Shown here piece after piece: positions 44,428 to 52,237 of a DNA stretch of 64,000 nt. The notes beneath the pieces are model-generated. The model was not told the origin of the DNA. It ran no database searches and saw nothing but the letters and a program-made list of their open reading frames with translations. The first letter of the stretch is position 1, and every line of letters starts with the position of its first letter. Source of the DNA: Microbacterium sp. cf046 (GTDB lineage Bacteria; Actinomycetota; Actinomycetes; Actinomycetales; Microbacteriaceae); the NCBI RefSeq assembly GCF_900114345.1, contig NZ_FOZJ01000001.1, forward strand, positions 930,001-994,000, in the 5' to 3' direction. Both the position numbers and the translations under genes were made by a program.

Positions 44428-44453
44428 GGTGCTCCTATCGATCGGCCGCGCGG

Positions 44454-45890
44454 TCATGTCAGGTACTGGCTGAGGCCGCGCTTGAGGAAGCGCCCATCGC
44501 CCTTTGCGCCGAGATACTCGCCGCCGTCGACGATGACCTTGCCGCGGGAGAGCACGGTGTCGACGTGCCCGTCGATCTCGAAGCCCTCCCACGCCGAGTG
44601 GTCCATGTTCATGTGATGCGTCTTGCCGAGACCGATCGACGTATGCCCGTTCGGGTCGTAGATCACGACGTCGCCGTCGGCACCCGGCTGGATCACGCCC
44701 TTGCGGCCGTACAGCCCGAACATCCGCGCGGGGGTGGTCGAGGTGAGCTCCACCCACCGCTCCAGGGTGATCTTCCCCGTCACGACGCCCTGGTACATCA
44801 GATCCATGCGGTGCTCGATCGAGCCGATGCCGTTCGGGATCGCGCGGAAGTCGCCGAGCCCGAGCTCCTTCTGGTCTTTCATGCAGAACGGGCAGTGGTC
44901 GGTCGAGACCATCTGCAGGTCGTTCGTGCGCAGCGCCTGCCACATGTGGTCCTGGTGGCCCTCGGCGCGCGAGCGCAGCGGGGTCGAGCACACCCACTTG
45001 GCGCCCTCGAACCGCCCCCACTCGTCGCTCGTGGCACCGAGCTGCTCCTCCAGAGACAGGTACAGGTACTGCGGACACGTCTCGCCGAACACGTTCTGAC
45101 CCTTGTCGCGGGCGGCGGCGAGCTGCTCGACGGCCTGCTTGGCGCTCACATGCACGACGTACAGCGGCGCTCCGGTGAGGTTCGCGATCATGATCGCGCG
45201 GTGCGTGGCCTCCTCCTCCATCTGCCATGCACGGGCGATGCCGTGGAAGTACGGGTCGGTCTTGCCCTCCGCGACGAGCTGTGCGGCGAGCACGTCGATC
45301 ACCGGTCCGTTCTCGGCGTGCATCATCGTGAGCAGGCCGGTCTCGCGCGAGACCTGCATCGCCCGCAGCACCTGGGCATCGTCGGAGTAGAAGACTCCCG
45401 GGTAGGCCATGAAGAGCTTGAAGCTCGTGATGCCCTCGTCGATCAGGCCGGGCATGGCCGCGAGCGCGTCCTCGTCGACGCCGCCGATGATCTGGTGGAA
45501 CCCGTAGTCGATCGCGCAGTTTCCGGCGGCTTTCGCGTGCCACGCCGCCAGGCCGTCCTGGACGCGCTCACCGTACCGCTGCACCGCGAAGTCGATGATG
45601 CTCGTGGTTCCGCCCCAGGCCGCCGCACGCGTGCCGGTCTCGAACGTGTCGATCGCGGCGGTGCCGCCGAAGGGCAGCTCCATGTGGGTGTGCGCGTCGA
45701 TGCCGCCCGGGATGACGTACTTGCCTGTCGCGTCGATGACGCGGTCGACGGATGCCGCGACGTCCGTCCCGAGAAGCTCGGAGCCCGGCTGCAGGACCGC
45801 GGCGATCGTCTCGCCGTCTATCAGCACGTCGGCCGCGGAGCGGCCGGTGGCCGAGACGACCGTGCCGCCGGTGATGAGTGTCGTTGCCAT
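44454..45890 (-). CDS. hydA: Dihydropyrimidinase / D-hydantoinase
   Basis: This 478-aa cyclic amidohydrolase opens dihydrouracil or dihydrothymine (and 5-substituted hydantoins) to the N-carbamoyl amino acid. Metal-site motifs are complete: DAHTHMELPFGG (two His), carboxylated Lys in SFKLFMAYPG, His in MMHAENG and VVHVSAK, and Asp in STDHCPF. The loop with NGIGSIEHRMDLMY binds the substrate amide. It is located between genes for a beta-ureidopropionase-type nitrilase and the LLM oxidoreductase. Dihydropyrimidinase in vivo is more likely than industrial-type hydantoinase activity, but both occur in the family. Confidence 0.92.
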   Translation of the reverse strand: MATTLITGGTVVSATGRSAADVLIDGETIAAVLQPGSELLGTDVAASVDRVIDATGKYVIPGGIDAHTHMELPFGGTAAIDTFETGTRAAAWGGTTSIIDFAVQRYGERVQDGLAAWHAKAAGNCAIDYGFHQIIGGVDEDALAAMPGLIDEGITSFKLFMAYPGVFYSDDAQVLRAMQVSRETGLLTMMHAENGPVIDVLAAQLVAEGKTDPYFHGIARAWQMEEEATHRAIMIANLTGAPLYVVHVSAKQAVEQLAAARDKGQNVFGETCPQYLYLSLEEQLGATSDEWGRFEGAKWVCSTPLRSRAEGHQDHMWQALRTNDLQMVSTDHCPFCMKDQKELGLGDFRAIPNGIGSIEHRMDLMYQGVVTGKITLERWVELTSTTPARMFGLYGRKGVIQPGADGDVVIYDPNGHTSIGLGKTHHMNMDHSAWEGFEIDGHVDTVLSRGKVIVDGGEYLGAKGDGRFLKRGLSQYLT

Positions 45891-45924
45891 GATCTCGATA
45901 CGCCCCTTCGTCGCTACTCGATCA
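45891..45924. repeat. CTCGATACGCC...TACTCGATC repeat between nitrilase and hydantoinase genes
   Basis: The 40-bp gap consists of a CTCGATACGCCCCTTCG-type sequence with imperfect inverted ends (GATCTCGAT, ACTCGATC). It resembles the dispersed 'TCGATACGC..TTCG..CTCGACC' element of Microbacterium genomes. It may tune expression of the downstream genes. Confidence 0.4.
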
Positions 45925-45930
45925 CCCGGG

Positions 45931-46779
45931 TCACGGCTTCGCGATCAGCGCGTACGAGTCGGGCCGGCGGTCCCGGTAGAACTGCCAGTCGTCGCGCATC
46001 TCCTGGACCATGTCCATCTCGAGGTCGCGGATGAGGACCTCTTCATGGGTGCCCGACCCGCGCTCGCCGACGAAGTTGCCCCGCGGGTCGATCACCTGGC
46101 TGGTTCCGTAGAAGTCCACCGCGAGCTCTCCGTACTCGTTGTCCTCCCGTCCGACGCGGTTCGGCTGGAGCACGAAGTAGCCGTTCGCGACCGCGGCGCA
46201 CGGGCCCTCGACCTCCCAGAGGCGGTTGGACAGCCCCGGCTTGGTCGCGTTCGGGTTGAACACGACGTGCGCTCCGCCCAGGCCCAGCTCGCGCCAGCCC
46301 TCCGGGAAGTGGCGGTCGTAGCAGATGTAGACCCCGACCTTGCCGATGGCCGTGTCGAACACCGGGTATCCGAGGTTGCCGGGACGGAAGTAGAACTTCT
46401 CCCAGAAGCGATCGAGATGCGGGAGGTGGTGCTTGCGGTACTTGCCGAGGATCGTCCCATCGGCGTCGACCACGACTGCCGTGTTGTAGTACACGCCGGT
46501 GATGTCCTCCTCGTAGATCGGGAGGATCATGACCATGTTCAGCTCGGCGGCAAGGGCGGCGAATCGCTGCACGATCGGGCCGTCGGCCGGCTCGGCGTAG
46601 CGGTAGTACTTCTTGTCCTCGGTGATCCCGAAGTACGGGCCGTAGAACAGCTCCTGGAAGCAGATCACCTGCGCGCCCTCTGCTGCGGCATCCCTCGCGA
46701 ACCGCTCGTGCTTGTCGAGCATCGACTCCTTGTCGCCGGTCCAGGTGGTCTGTGTGATTGCCGCGCGTACCGTCGTCAT
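45931..46779 (-). CDS. Nitrilase-superfamily N-carbamoyl-beta-alanine amidohydrolase (beta-ureidopropionase type)
   Basis: This 282-aa carbon-nitrogen hydrolase has the Glu-Lys-Cys triad visible in CFQELFYGPYFG (Glu), ILGKYRKHHLPH (Lys) and VGVYICYDRHFPEGWRELG (Cys). The extended KHHLPHLDRFWEKFYFRPGN motif is characteristic of eukaryotic-type beta-ureidopropionases and relatives. It would hydrolyse N-carbamoyl-beta-alanine from the dihydropyrimidinase to beta-alanine, CO2 and ammonia. GGAGA precedes the ATG at 46779. It is the first gene of the cluster; a 10-bp palindrome lies 130 bp upstream. Confidence 0.9.
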   Translation of the reverse strand: MTTVRAAITQTTWTGDKESMLDKHERFARDAAAEGAQVICFQELFYGPYFGITEDKKYYRYAEPADGPIVQRFAALAAELNMVMILPIYEEDITGVYYNTAVVVDADGTILGKYRKHHLPHLDRFWEKFYFRPGNLGYPVFDTAIGKVGVYICYDRHFPEGWRELGLGGAHVVFNPNATKPGLSNRLWEVEGPCAAVANGYFVLQPNRVGREDNEYGELAVDFYGTSQVIDPRGNFVGERGSGTHEEVLIRDLEMDMVQEMRDDWQFYRDRRPDSYALIAKP

Positions 46780-46908
46780 GCCGGTCTCCGTCCGTCCTCG
46801 ACTGATCCTCTTCGTGCTGCATCGACGGGGACCGGTTCGGGTTCCGGTGGGGATCGCTCCCCGCTGTTCGATCTTGGTCCTCCGACGTTTCCCGTCGATT
46901 TCAGCCTG

Positions 46909-46918
46909 TGTCCGGACA
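46909..46918. promoter_or_regulatory. Palindrome TGTCCGGACA in the divergent region upstream of the pyrimidine cluster
   Basis: A perfect 10-bp dyad lies about 130 bp from the nitrilase ATG and about 130 bp from the histidine kinase start, next to an A/T-richer stretch (AGTAAAGCC). It is the best candidate operator in this 271-bp divergent gap; no other feature in the gap is supported. Confidence 0.35.
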
Positions 46919-47038
46919 GTAAAGCCTGAGGGCGATGCGCGGCAAGGGGTTCGCCGGATACATCCCCGACTGATGCCGCCACAGCGCGGCAGGGCCGAAT
47001 ACATCGCAGGATGGATGCTGCGCCGTCGCCTTCCCGGT

Positions 47039-47044
47039 TAGCGT
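47039..47044 (+). promoter_or_regulatory. Putative leaderless -10 element (TAGCGT) of the histidine kinase gene
   Basis: TAGCGT ends 6 nt before the GTG start at 47051. There is no Shine-Dalgarno sequence. Confidence 0.5.
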
Positions 47045-47050
47045 GAGTGC

Positions 47051-48247
47051 GTGTTCCGCCGGCTGAAGACCTACCAGATCACGGTCGACGTCTCGGTCGC
47101 CGTCGTGTTCTTCGCGGTCGCCCTGCCGGTGGAGATCATGGTGGGCGAGACGGGCACGGTGAGCCTCCTGGGCGCTCCGGTCGCGCTACTGGCCGGCGTG
47201 ACGATCGCCGTGATCTTCAGCGCGGCACTGGGCGTCCGTCGCTGGTCGCCGCCGATCGCGCTGGCGCTCGCCTGGGCCGGCGCCGTCCTGCAGATGGCGC
47301 TCGGCCGACCGCCGACCGCCGCCGATCTGGCGATCTTCGGCGTGCTCTACGTGACGGCCGCCTACGGCACCCGCCGCGTCTACTGGGCGGGCTTCGCGTC
47401 CGCGCTCGCAGGCGCCCTCGTGATCACGATCTACCTCTTCGTCGGGCCGACGTTCGCCGGTGGCGGCCTGTCGCTGCGCACGCTGCCGCTCGCGGTCGCC
47501 GTGCTGGTCGCTGCCGCCTTCGCGCTGCTGCTGGCGTGGACGGTCGGCGCGCTCGTGCGGGCGGCCCTCCGCGCGAGTGCCAACCGCGAGGCGCAGGAGC
47601 GCGCCGAGGTCGAGGCGGCGACGGAGCAGGAGCGCGTGCGGATCGCGCGGGACATGCACGACGTCGTCGCGCACTCGCTCGCCGTCGTGATCGCCCAGGC
47701 CGACGGGGCCAGGTACGCGGCCCCCGCCGACCCGGCAGCTGCGACGGCGGCGCTCGGCACGATCTCGACGACGGCCCGTGCTGCGCTCGCCGACGTCCGG
47801 CTGCTGCTGACCCAGCTGCGCCATAACCAATCCCCGGGCCCGCAGCCGACGCTCGCCGATCTCGAGGAGCTCTACGCGCAGGTGCGCGCGGCCGGGGTCG
47901 AGCTGCGGGTCGACATCGATCCGGCACCCACCGTCCAGCCGTCCGCTGCCGTGCAGCTCGCGCTGTACCGGATCCTGCAGGAGGCCCTCACGAACGCCCT
48001 CCGCCACGGCGACGGCGGGCCGGTGCTCGTGCGGCTCGCCTGGCTTGCGACGGTGTGCAAGGGACGCCCCGGAGTCGAGTTCGAGGTGCGCAACCGCCTG
48101 CGGTCGGGCGAGCATCCGACCGAATCGGGGCACGGACTGATCGGGATGGGCGAACGAGCGAACCTGGTCGGCGGGTGGCTCAGCGCCTCGGATCCGGACG
48201 GCGAGTTCGTGGTCACCGGCGTGCTCCCGGTCGGAGGCGTCGAGTGA
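47051..48247 (+). CDS. Sensor histidine kinase (NarL/HisKA_3 type)
   Basis: This 398-aa membrane kinase has about five hydrophobic segments in the first 175 residues and little outside the membrane. A coiled linker leads to the HisKA_3 dimerisation motif QERVRIARDMHDVVAHSLAV with phospho-acceptor His203. The ATPase domain carries the N box QEALTNALRHG and the G motif GHGLIGMGERA. It is paired with a LuxR-type response regulator whose GTG overlaps this stop (GTGA). The membrane-buried sensor suggests envelope stress or lipid-soluble ligands such as antibiotics. The signal is unknown. Confidence 0.93.
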   Translation: MFRRLKTYQITVDVSVAVVFFAVALPVEIMVGETGTVSLLGAPVALLAGVTIAVIFSAALGVRRWSPPIALALAWAGAVLQMALGRPPTAADLAIFGVLYVTAAYGTRRVYWAGFASALAGALVITIYLFVGPTFAGGGLSLRTLPLAVAVLVAAAFALLLAWTVGALVRAALRASANREAQERAEVEAATEQERVRIARDMHDVVAHSLAVVIAQADGARYAAPADPAAATAALGTISTTARAALADVRLLLTQLRHNQSPGPQPTLADLEELYAQVRAAGVELRVDIDPAPTVQPSAAVQLALYRILQEALTNALRHGDGGPVLVRLAWLATVCKGRPGVEFEVRNRLRSGEHPTESGHGLIGMGERANLVGGWLSASDPDGEFVVTGVLPVGGVE

Positions 48248-48888
48248 AGCCGATCCGCGTCGTGCTGGTCGACGACCAGGCGCTGTTCCGTGCCGGCATC
48301 CGCATGCTGATCGACTCGCAGGCCGATCTCGAGGTCGTCGCCGAGGCGGCGGACGGCCGCGAGGCGCTCGAGGTCGTGCGTGCGGCCCGCCCCGACGTCG
48401 TGCTCATGGACATCCGGATGCCGGTCATGGACGGACTCGCCGCGACCGCCGAGCTGCTCCGTGACGAGGACCCGCCGCGGATCGTGATGCTGACGACCTT
48501 CGATCTCGACGAGGCCGCCGCGCGCGCGATCCGGCAGGGTGCGAGCGGGTTCCTGCTGAAGGATGCCGAGCCGGAGTTCCTGCTCGCCGCGATCCGCACC
48601 GTCCACTCGGGGTCGGCGGTGATCGCGGCCTCCGCCACCCGCGACCTGTTCGCGCACTTCGCTGTTGCGGCGCCGCGGCCGGTTCCGCCGGCGTATCTCG
48701 ACCTGACCGATCGGGAGCGGGAGATCTTCGCGCTCGCCGCACAGGGGCTCTCGAACGCCGAGATCGCCGGGCGCGAATTCCTCTCCGAAGCCACGGTCAA
48801 GACGCACGTCAGCCGCATCCTGACCAAGCTCGCGCTGCGCGACCGCGTCCAGCTCGTGGTGTTCGCCTTCGAGCACGGCCTGGCGTAG
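48244..48888 (+). CDS. Response regulator, NarL/LuxR family
   Basis: This 214-aa protein has a receiver domain (residues about 4-120) with phospho-Asp56 in VLMDIRMPVMDG, the switch Thr in MLTTFD and Lys in FLLKDAEPE. A C-terminal LuxR-type HTH follows (about 148-210, LTDREREIFALAAQGLSNAEIAG ... KTHVSRILTKL). It is the cognate partner of the upstream kinase, with translational coupling through a GTGA overlap. Possible targets nearby are the PAP2-kinase fusion or the MacB/FtsX-type exporter, but this is only proximity. Confidence 0.93.
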   Translation: MKPIRVVLVDDQALFRAGIRMLIDSQADLEVVAEAADGREALEVVRAARPDVVLMDIRMPVMDGLAATAELLRDEDPPRIVMLTTFDLDEAAARAIRQGASGFLLKDAEPEFLLAAIRTVHSGSAVIAASATRDLFAHFAVAAPRPVPPAYLDLTDREREIFALAAQGLSNAEIAGREFLSEATVKTHVSRILTKLALRDRVQLVVFAFEHGLA

Positions 48889-48900
48889 CGGGCGCCCGGC

Positions 48901-49593
48901 TCAGCGACCCTCGAGCGCCGCGCGGTGCTTGACGTACTTCGGCTTGCCGATCCACCGCCACATCAGCCGCGCCGGCGCTGGCATGTGCTCGTGCAGCCAC
49001 TCGTCGCCGCCGTCGGGCTGCGCGGCCAGGATCTCGCCGAGCTGATTCCAGGTCTGGCCCTTCGGGACGGCGCGTCGTCCGTGGTCGGCGAACCACTCCA
49101 CCTCCTCCTCGGTGATGGTCCTCTCCATGACCGGGACGATGTTCGTCTCCTCGTCGGGGAGGTGCACGCCGAGCGCGGCGTTGATGCCGTCGAGCGCTGT
49201 CAGCACCGGAGCCGCACCCGTCGCCGTGGCCGTCGTCCTCCACTCGGGGAGGGCTCGGTCGAGCGCCTTCAGCTGGACGAGCATCTCGGCGTGCTGGGCC
49301 TTCATGCGCTCCACGTGGATCGCGCAGGACGGCGCGCGCTCCTCCAGAGCGTCCCAGAGGCGCTCGTCCTCTGCCTCGTGGTGCGCGTGCAGGCCGACCG
49401 AGAGCATGTGCAGCTGATCGGCGACGATCTCGGCGTGGGCGAGGTCGCCGGAAGAGACCGCTCGCACGAGCCCCGGGGCCTCGCCGAAGCCGCGCCGGAA
49501 CATCCGGTGGATCTCGACCATGCCGCGGGCATCGCACGTCTTCCGCGCGGCAGGTTCATCACCGCTCGGCGGCATGGCGGTTGCAGGCATCAT
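48901..49593 (-). CDS. Hemerythrin HHE-domain protein
   Basis: This 230-aa protein has a four-helix HHE cation-binding domain (about residues 25-165). Candidate iron ligands are His in EIHRMFRR, the LHAHHEAEDERLW motif, a His in MKAQHAEML and LGVHLPDEETNIVP with the carboxylate ligands. A C-terminal basic segment (MWRWIGKPKYVKHRAALEGR) follows. Such bacterial proteins bind O2, NO or act in redox protection. AGGAG suits either of two adjacent ATGs (49593 or 49590). It converges on the response regulator gene with 12 bp between. Confidence 0.88.
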   Translation of the reverse strand: MMPATAMPPSGDEPAARKTCDARGMVEIHRMFRRGFGEAPGLVRAVSSGDLAHAEIVADQLHMLSVGLHAHHEAEDERLWDALEERAPSCAIHVERMKAQHAEMLVQLKALDRALPEWRTTATATGAAPVLTALDGINAALGVHLPDEETNIVPVMERTITEEEVEWFADHGRRAVPKGQTWNQLGEILAAQPDGGDEWLHEHMPAPARLMWRWIGKPKYVKHRAALEGR

Positions 49594-49701
49594 CGCTCCT
49601 CACTCGGGTTCTGGAACAGGACCCTAGCGCCGCGCCGCGACGCCGCGGAAGATCTCGGCAGTCGACGCGCCGCGATGCGTGTGCGCAGGTGCCCGGCGAA
49701 C

Positions 49702-49707
49702 TAGCCT
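49702..49707 (+). promoter_or_regulatory. Putative leaderless -10 element (TAGCCT) of the PAP2-kinase gene
   Basis: TAGCCT, then 7 nt (CAGGATC), then the ATG at 49715. Confidence 0.42.
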
Positions 49708-49714
49708 CAGGATC

Positions 49715-51340
49715 ATGCGTTCGAGCACCTCAGGGCACCAGCTGCTCCCTTCTCGCCGTCGGCGGATGCTGCCTGCGTGGGTGCGCGGGGTCGATCGCAC
49801 GGTCGGCCGGCGCCTCAACGCCTCGGCGTCCTGGCATGTGCACGACCGCGCCTACACCCGGCTCAGCCGGGCCGCCGATCACGGACTGCTGTGGTATTCG
49901 ATCGCCGCCACGCTGTTCGCGCTGGGTCGGCGACGTGCGGCGATTCGCGGCGTCGCCTCGATGCTGGTCGCGAGCGTCACCTCCGACGTCGTCGTGAAGA
50001 GCTTCTTCGCGGGCCCGCGACCGCTCTTCGATGACGTTCCCGCCGTGCGGCGGCTGCGCATCCATCCCTCGACGCCGTCGTTCCCATCGGGGCACTCGGC
50101 CAGCGCCGCGGGCTTCGCGACGGGGGTCGCGCTGGAGTCGGGGCGCTCGGGGCTGGTCATCGGGCCGCTCGCGGCTGCGGTGGCGTACTCGCGCCTGCAC
50201 GTCGGCGCCCACTGGCTCTCCGACGTCGTGGGCGGTGTCGCGATCGGCGCCGGCGTCGCGCTGCTGGGCCGGATCGTCGTGCCCGCCCGCGCTCACGATG
50301 AGGAGGTGAGCGACGACGAGGTCGAGCAGGTGGTCGAGCTGATCACCCTGCCGGCTTCCGATGACGGCCGCGGCGTGCTGATCGTGATGAACCAGGGTGC
50401 AGGGACAGCGGTCATCCGGCTCGATCCGCGCTCGACGATCGCGAACCGGCTGCCCGCTGCCATGGTGCGGGAGCTCGAACCCGACGAGGACATGGACGAC
50501 GTCGTGCGGGAGATCATGGCCGGCGAGGACGCGCCGCAGGTGCTCGGGGTGTACGGCGGAGACGGGTCGGTCTCGCGCATGGCGCACCTCGCGCTCGAGT
50601 TCGACAGGCCGTTCCTGGCGCTGCCCGGCGGCACCTTCAATCACTTCTCCCGCACGGCGGGCATCGAGAGCGTCGACCTCGCGATCGACGCCCTGCAGTC
50701 CGGATCGGGGATCGCCGCGAGCGTCGGCGAACTCACGGCCGGGGGACGCACGACGACGGTCCTGAACGCCGCGTCGATCGGGATCTACCCCGAGTTCGTG
50801 GCGGAGCGGACGCGGCGGAAGGCCACGCTCGGCAAGTGGATCGGCGGCGTGGTCGCGACGTGGCGTCAGGTTCGGGACGCCGAGCCCATCGACATCACCG
50901 TCGGCGGCAGGCGTGCCCGCGTCTGGTCGGTGTTCGCGAGCGTCGGCCGCAACACTCCCGGCCAGGCGGCGACGATGCAGCGACGCACGCTCTCCGACGG
51001 CGTCCTGGACGTTCGGGTGCTGCACGCGCGCGGCTCCCGCCTCCAGGCGGTCGCTGCGCTCTCGTTCGGCAGGGCGACGCGCGCGGTGCTGCGTGCGCTG
51101 CGCCTGCTGCCCCCGGCATCCGACATCGAGCACATCACCGCGACCGACATCGCGATCTCCGTGCAGCCGAGGCACGGCGAGGCGACCTTCTACGCGCACG
51201 ACGGCGAACTCGAGCGACGCCCCGCGGTCGGCGACGACGGTCGCTACACGCTGACCTGCCGGATCCTGCCGAAGGCCCTGCGCGTCTACGCCCCGGCGCC
51301 ATCCCGCGCCCAGGAGGTGCTGGATTCCACGCGCCGCTGA
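49715..51340 (+). CDS. PAP2 phosphatase - diacylglycerol kinase fusion protein
   Basis: This 541-aa two-domain protein has a membrane-embedded PAP2 phosphatase domain at the N terminus (about residues 30-200) with all three motifs: KSFFAGPRP, PSFPSGHSASA and SRLHVGAHWLSDVVGG. The C-terminal part (about 220-530) is a diacylglycerol/sphingosine kinase-like catalytic domain with GVYGGDGSVSRMAHLALEFDRP and LALPGGTFNHFSR. One end would dephosphorylate lipid phosphates (such as undecaprenyl diphosphate or phosphatidate), the other phosphorylate a lipid alcohol. Such fusions are known in actinobacteria. The net function (lipid recycling or cell-wall carrier recycling) is unresolved. Confidence 0.9.
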   Translation: MRSSTSGHQLLPSRRRRMLPAWVRGVDRTVGRRLNASASWHVHDRAYTRLSRAADHGLLWYSIAATLFALGRRRAAIRGVASMLVASVTSDVVVKSFFAGPRPLFDDVPAVRRLRIHPSTPSFPSGHSASAAGFATGVALESGRSGLVIGPLAAAVAYSRLHVGAHWLSDVVGGVAIGAGVALLGRIVVPARAHDEEVSDDEVEQVVELITLPASDDGRGVLIVMNQGAGTAVIRLDPRSTIANRLPAAMVRELEPDEDMDDVVREIMAGEDAPQVLGVYGGDGSVSRMAHLALEFDRPFLALPGGTFNHFSRTAGIESVDLAIDALQSGSGIAASVGELTAGGRTTTVLNAASIGIYPEFVAERTRRKATLGKWIGGVVATWRQVRDAEPIDITVGGRRARVWSVFASVGRNTPGQAATMQRRTLSDGVLDVRVLHARGSRLQAVAALSFGRATRAVLRALRLLPPASDIEHITATDIAISVQPRHGEATFYAHDGELERRPAVGDDGRYTLTCRILPKALRVYAPAPSRAQEVLDSTRR

Positions 51341-51423
51341 CGGATCGGATCCCGGGCTCGGATCATCCCAGCGATGTACGCGGGATGCCTCTGCGGGCCG
51401 ACGCGCCTGCGCCCGGCGATTCG

Positions 51424-51429
51424 TACCGT
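51424..51429 (+). promoter_or_regulatory. Putative -10 element (TACCGT) of the MacB-type ABC gene
   Basis: TACCGT ends 7 nt before the ATG at 51437. A GGAGG also lies between them, so the transcript could instead start further upstream and be leadered. Confidence 0.35.
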
Positions 51430-51436
51430 CGGAGGC

Positions 51437-52237
51437 ATGAACCTCTCATCGACAGACCTCGGGCTCGCCGCCCGTGTGCAGAACCTCACCAAGACCTACG
51501 GTCACGGCCAGAGCACGGTGCGCGCGCTCGATGACGTGAGCGTCGGCATCCGTCGCGGTGAGTTCACCGCGATCATGGGTCCGTCCGGGTCGGGCAAGTC
51601 GACCATCATGCACATCATGGCCGGGCTGGATGCCGCGACGAGCGGCCGGGCCTGGATCGGCGACACGGACATCACCGGTCTCTCGGACCTCGAGCTGACG
51701 ATCCTGCGACGCCGGCGGGTCGGCTTCGTGTTCCAGGCGTTCAACCTCGTGCCGACCCTCGACGCGCTCGCCAACATCCTGCTGCCCTTCGACCTCGACG
51801 GCCGACGGCCGAGTGCCCTGGAACGCGGTCGCATCGACGGGCTGATCGAGGCGCTCGGGCTCGGATCGCGACTGCGACACCGCCCGCACGAACTCAGCGG
51901 CGGTCAGCAGCAGCGGGTCGCGATCGCACGGGCGCTGGCCACCGCGCCGGATCTCGTGTTCGCCGACGAGCCGACCGGCAATCTCGATTCGCGCAGCGGT
52001 CGTGAGGTGCTCGGTCTGCTCGCCAAGGCGAGTCGTGACCAGGGTCAGTCGATCGCGATGGTCACGCACGACCCGATCGCCGCGAGCCACGCCGACCGGG
52101 TGATCTTCCTCGCCGACGGCCGGGTCGTCGCCGACAAGCCCCGCCAGAGCCCCGAGCAGATCGCGGCATACATGCTGGCCTCCGAACTCGGCGCGCCGAC
52201 CTCGATCGGCGACGACGCCGCAGCGGTGCTCGCATGA
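51437..52237 (+). CDS. ABC transporter ATP-binding protein (MacB/LolD-like)
   Basis: This 266-aa ATPase of the MacB/LolD/FtsE class has Walker [11 protein letters not shown]-loop [16 protein letters not shown], signature [16 protein letters not shown], Walker [17 protein letters not shown] and H-loop MVTHDPIAA. It ends with a short C-terminal tail. The ATG at 51437 follows GGAGG, and the stop overlaps the FtsX-type permease start (ATGA). Together they form a type VII mechanotransmission ABC system, used for lipoprotein handling, antimicrobial-peptide resistance or export. Confidence 0.92.
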   Translation: MNLSSTDLGLAARVQNLTKTYGHGQSTVRALDDVSVGIRRGEFTAIMGPSGSGKSTIMHIMAGLDAATSGRAWIGDTDITGLSDLELTILRRRRVGFVFQAFNLVPTLDALANILLPFDLDGRRPSALERGRIDGLIEALGLGSRLRHRPHELSGGQQQRVAIARALATAPDLVFADEPTGNLDSRSGREVLGLLAKASRDQGQSIAMVTHDPIAASHADRVIFLADGRVVADKPRQSPEQIAAYMLASELGAPTSIGDDAAAVLA

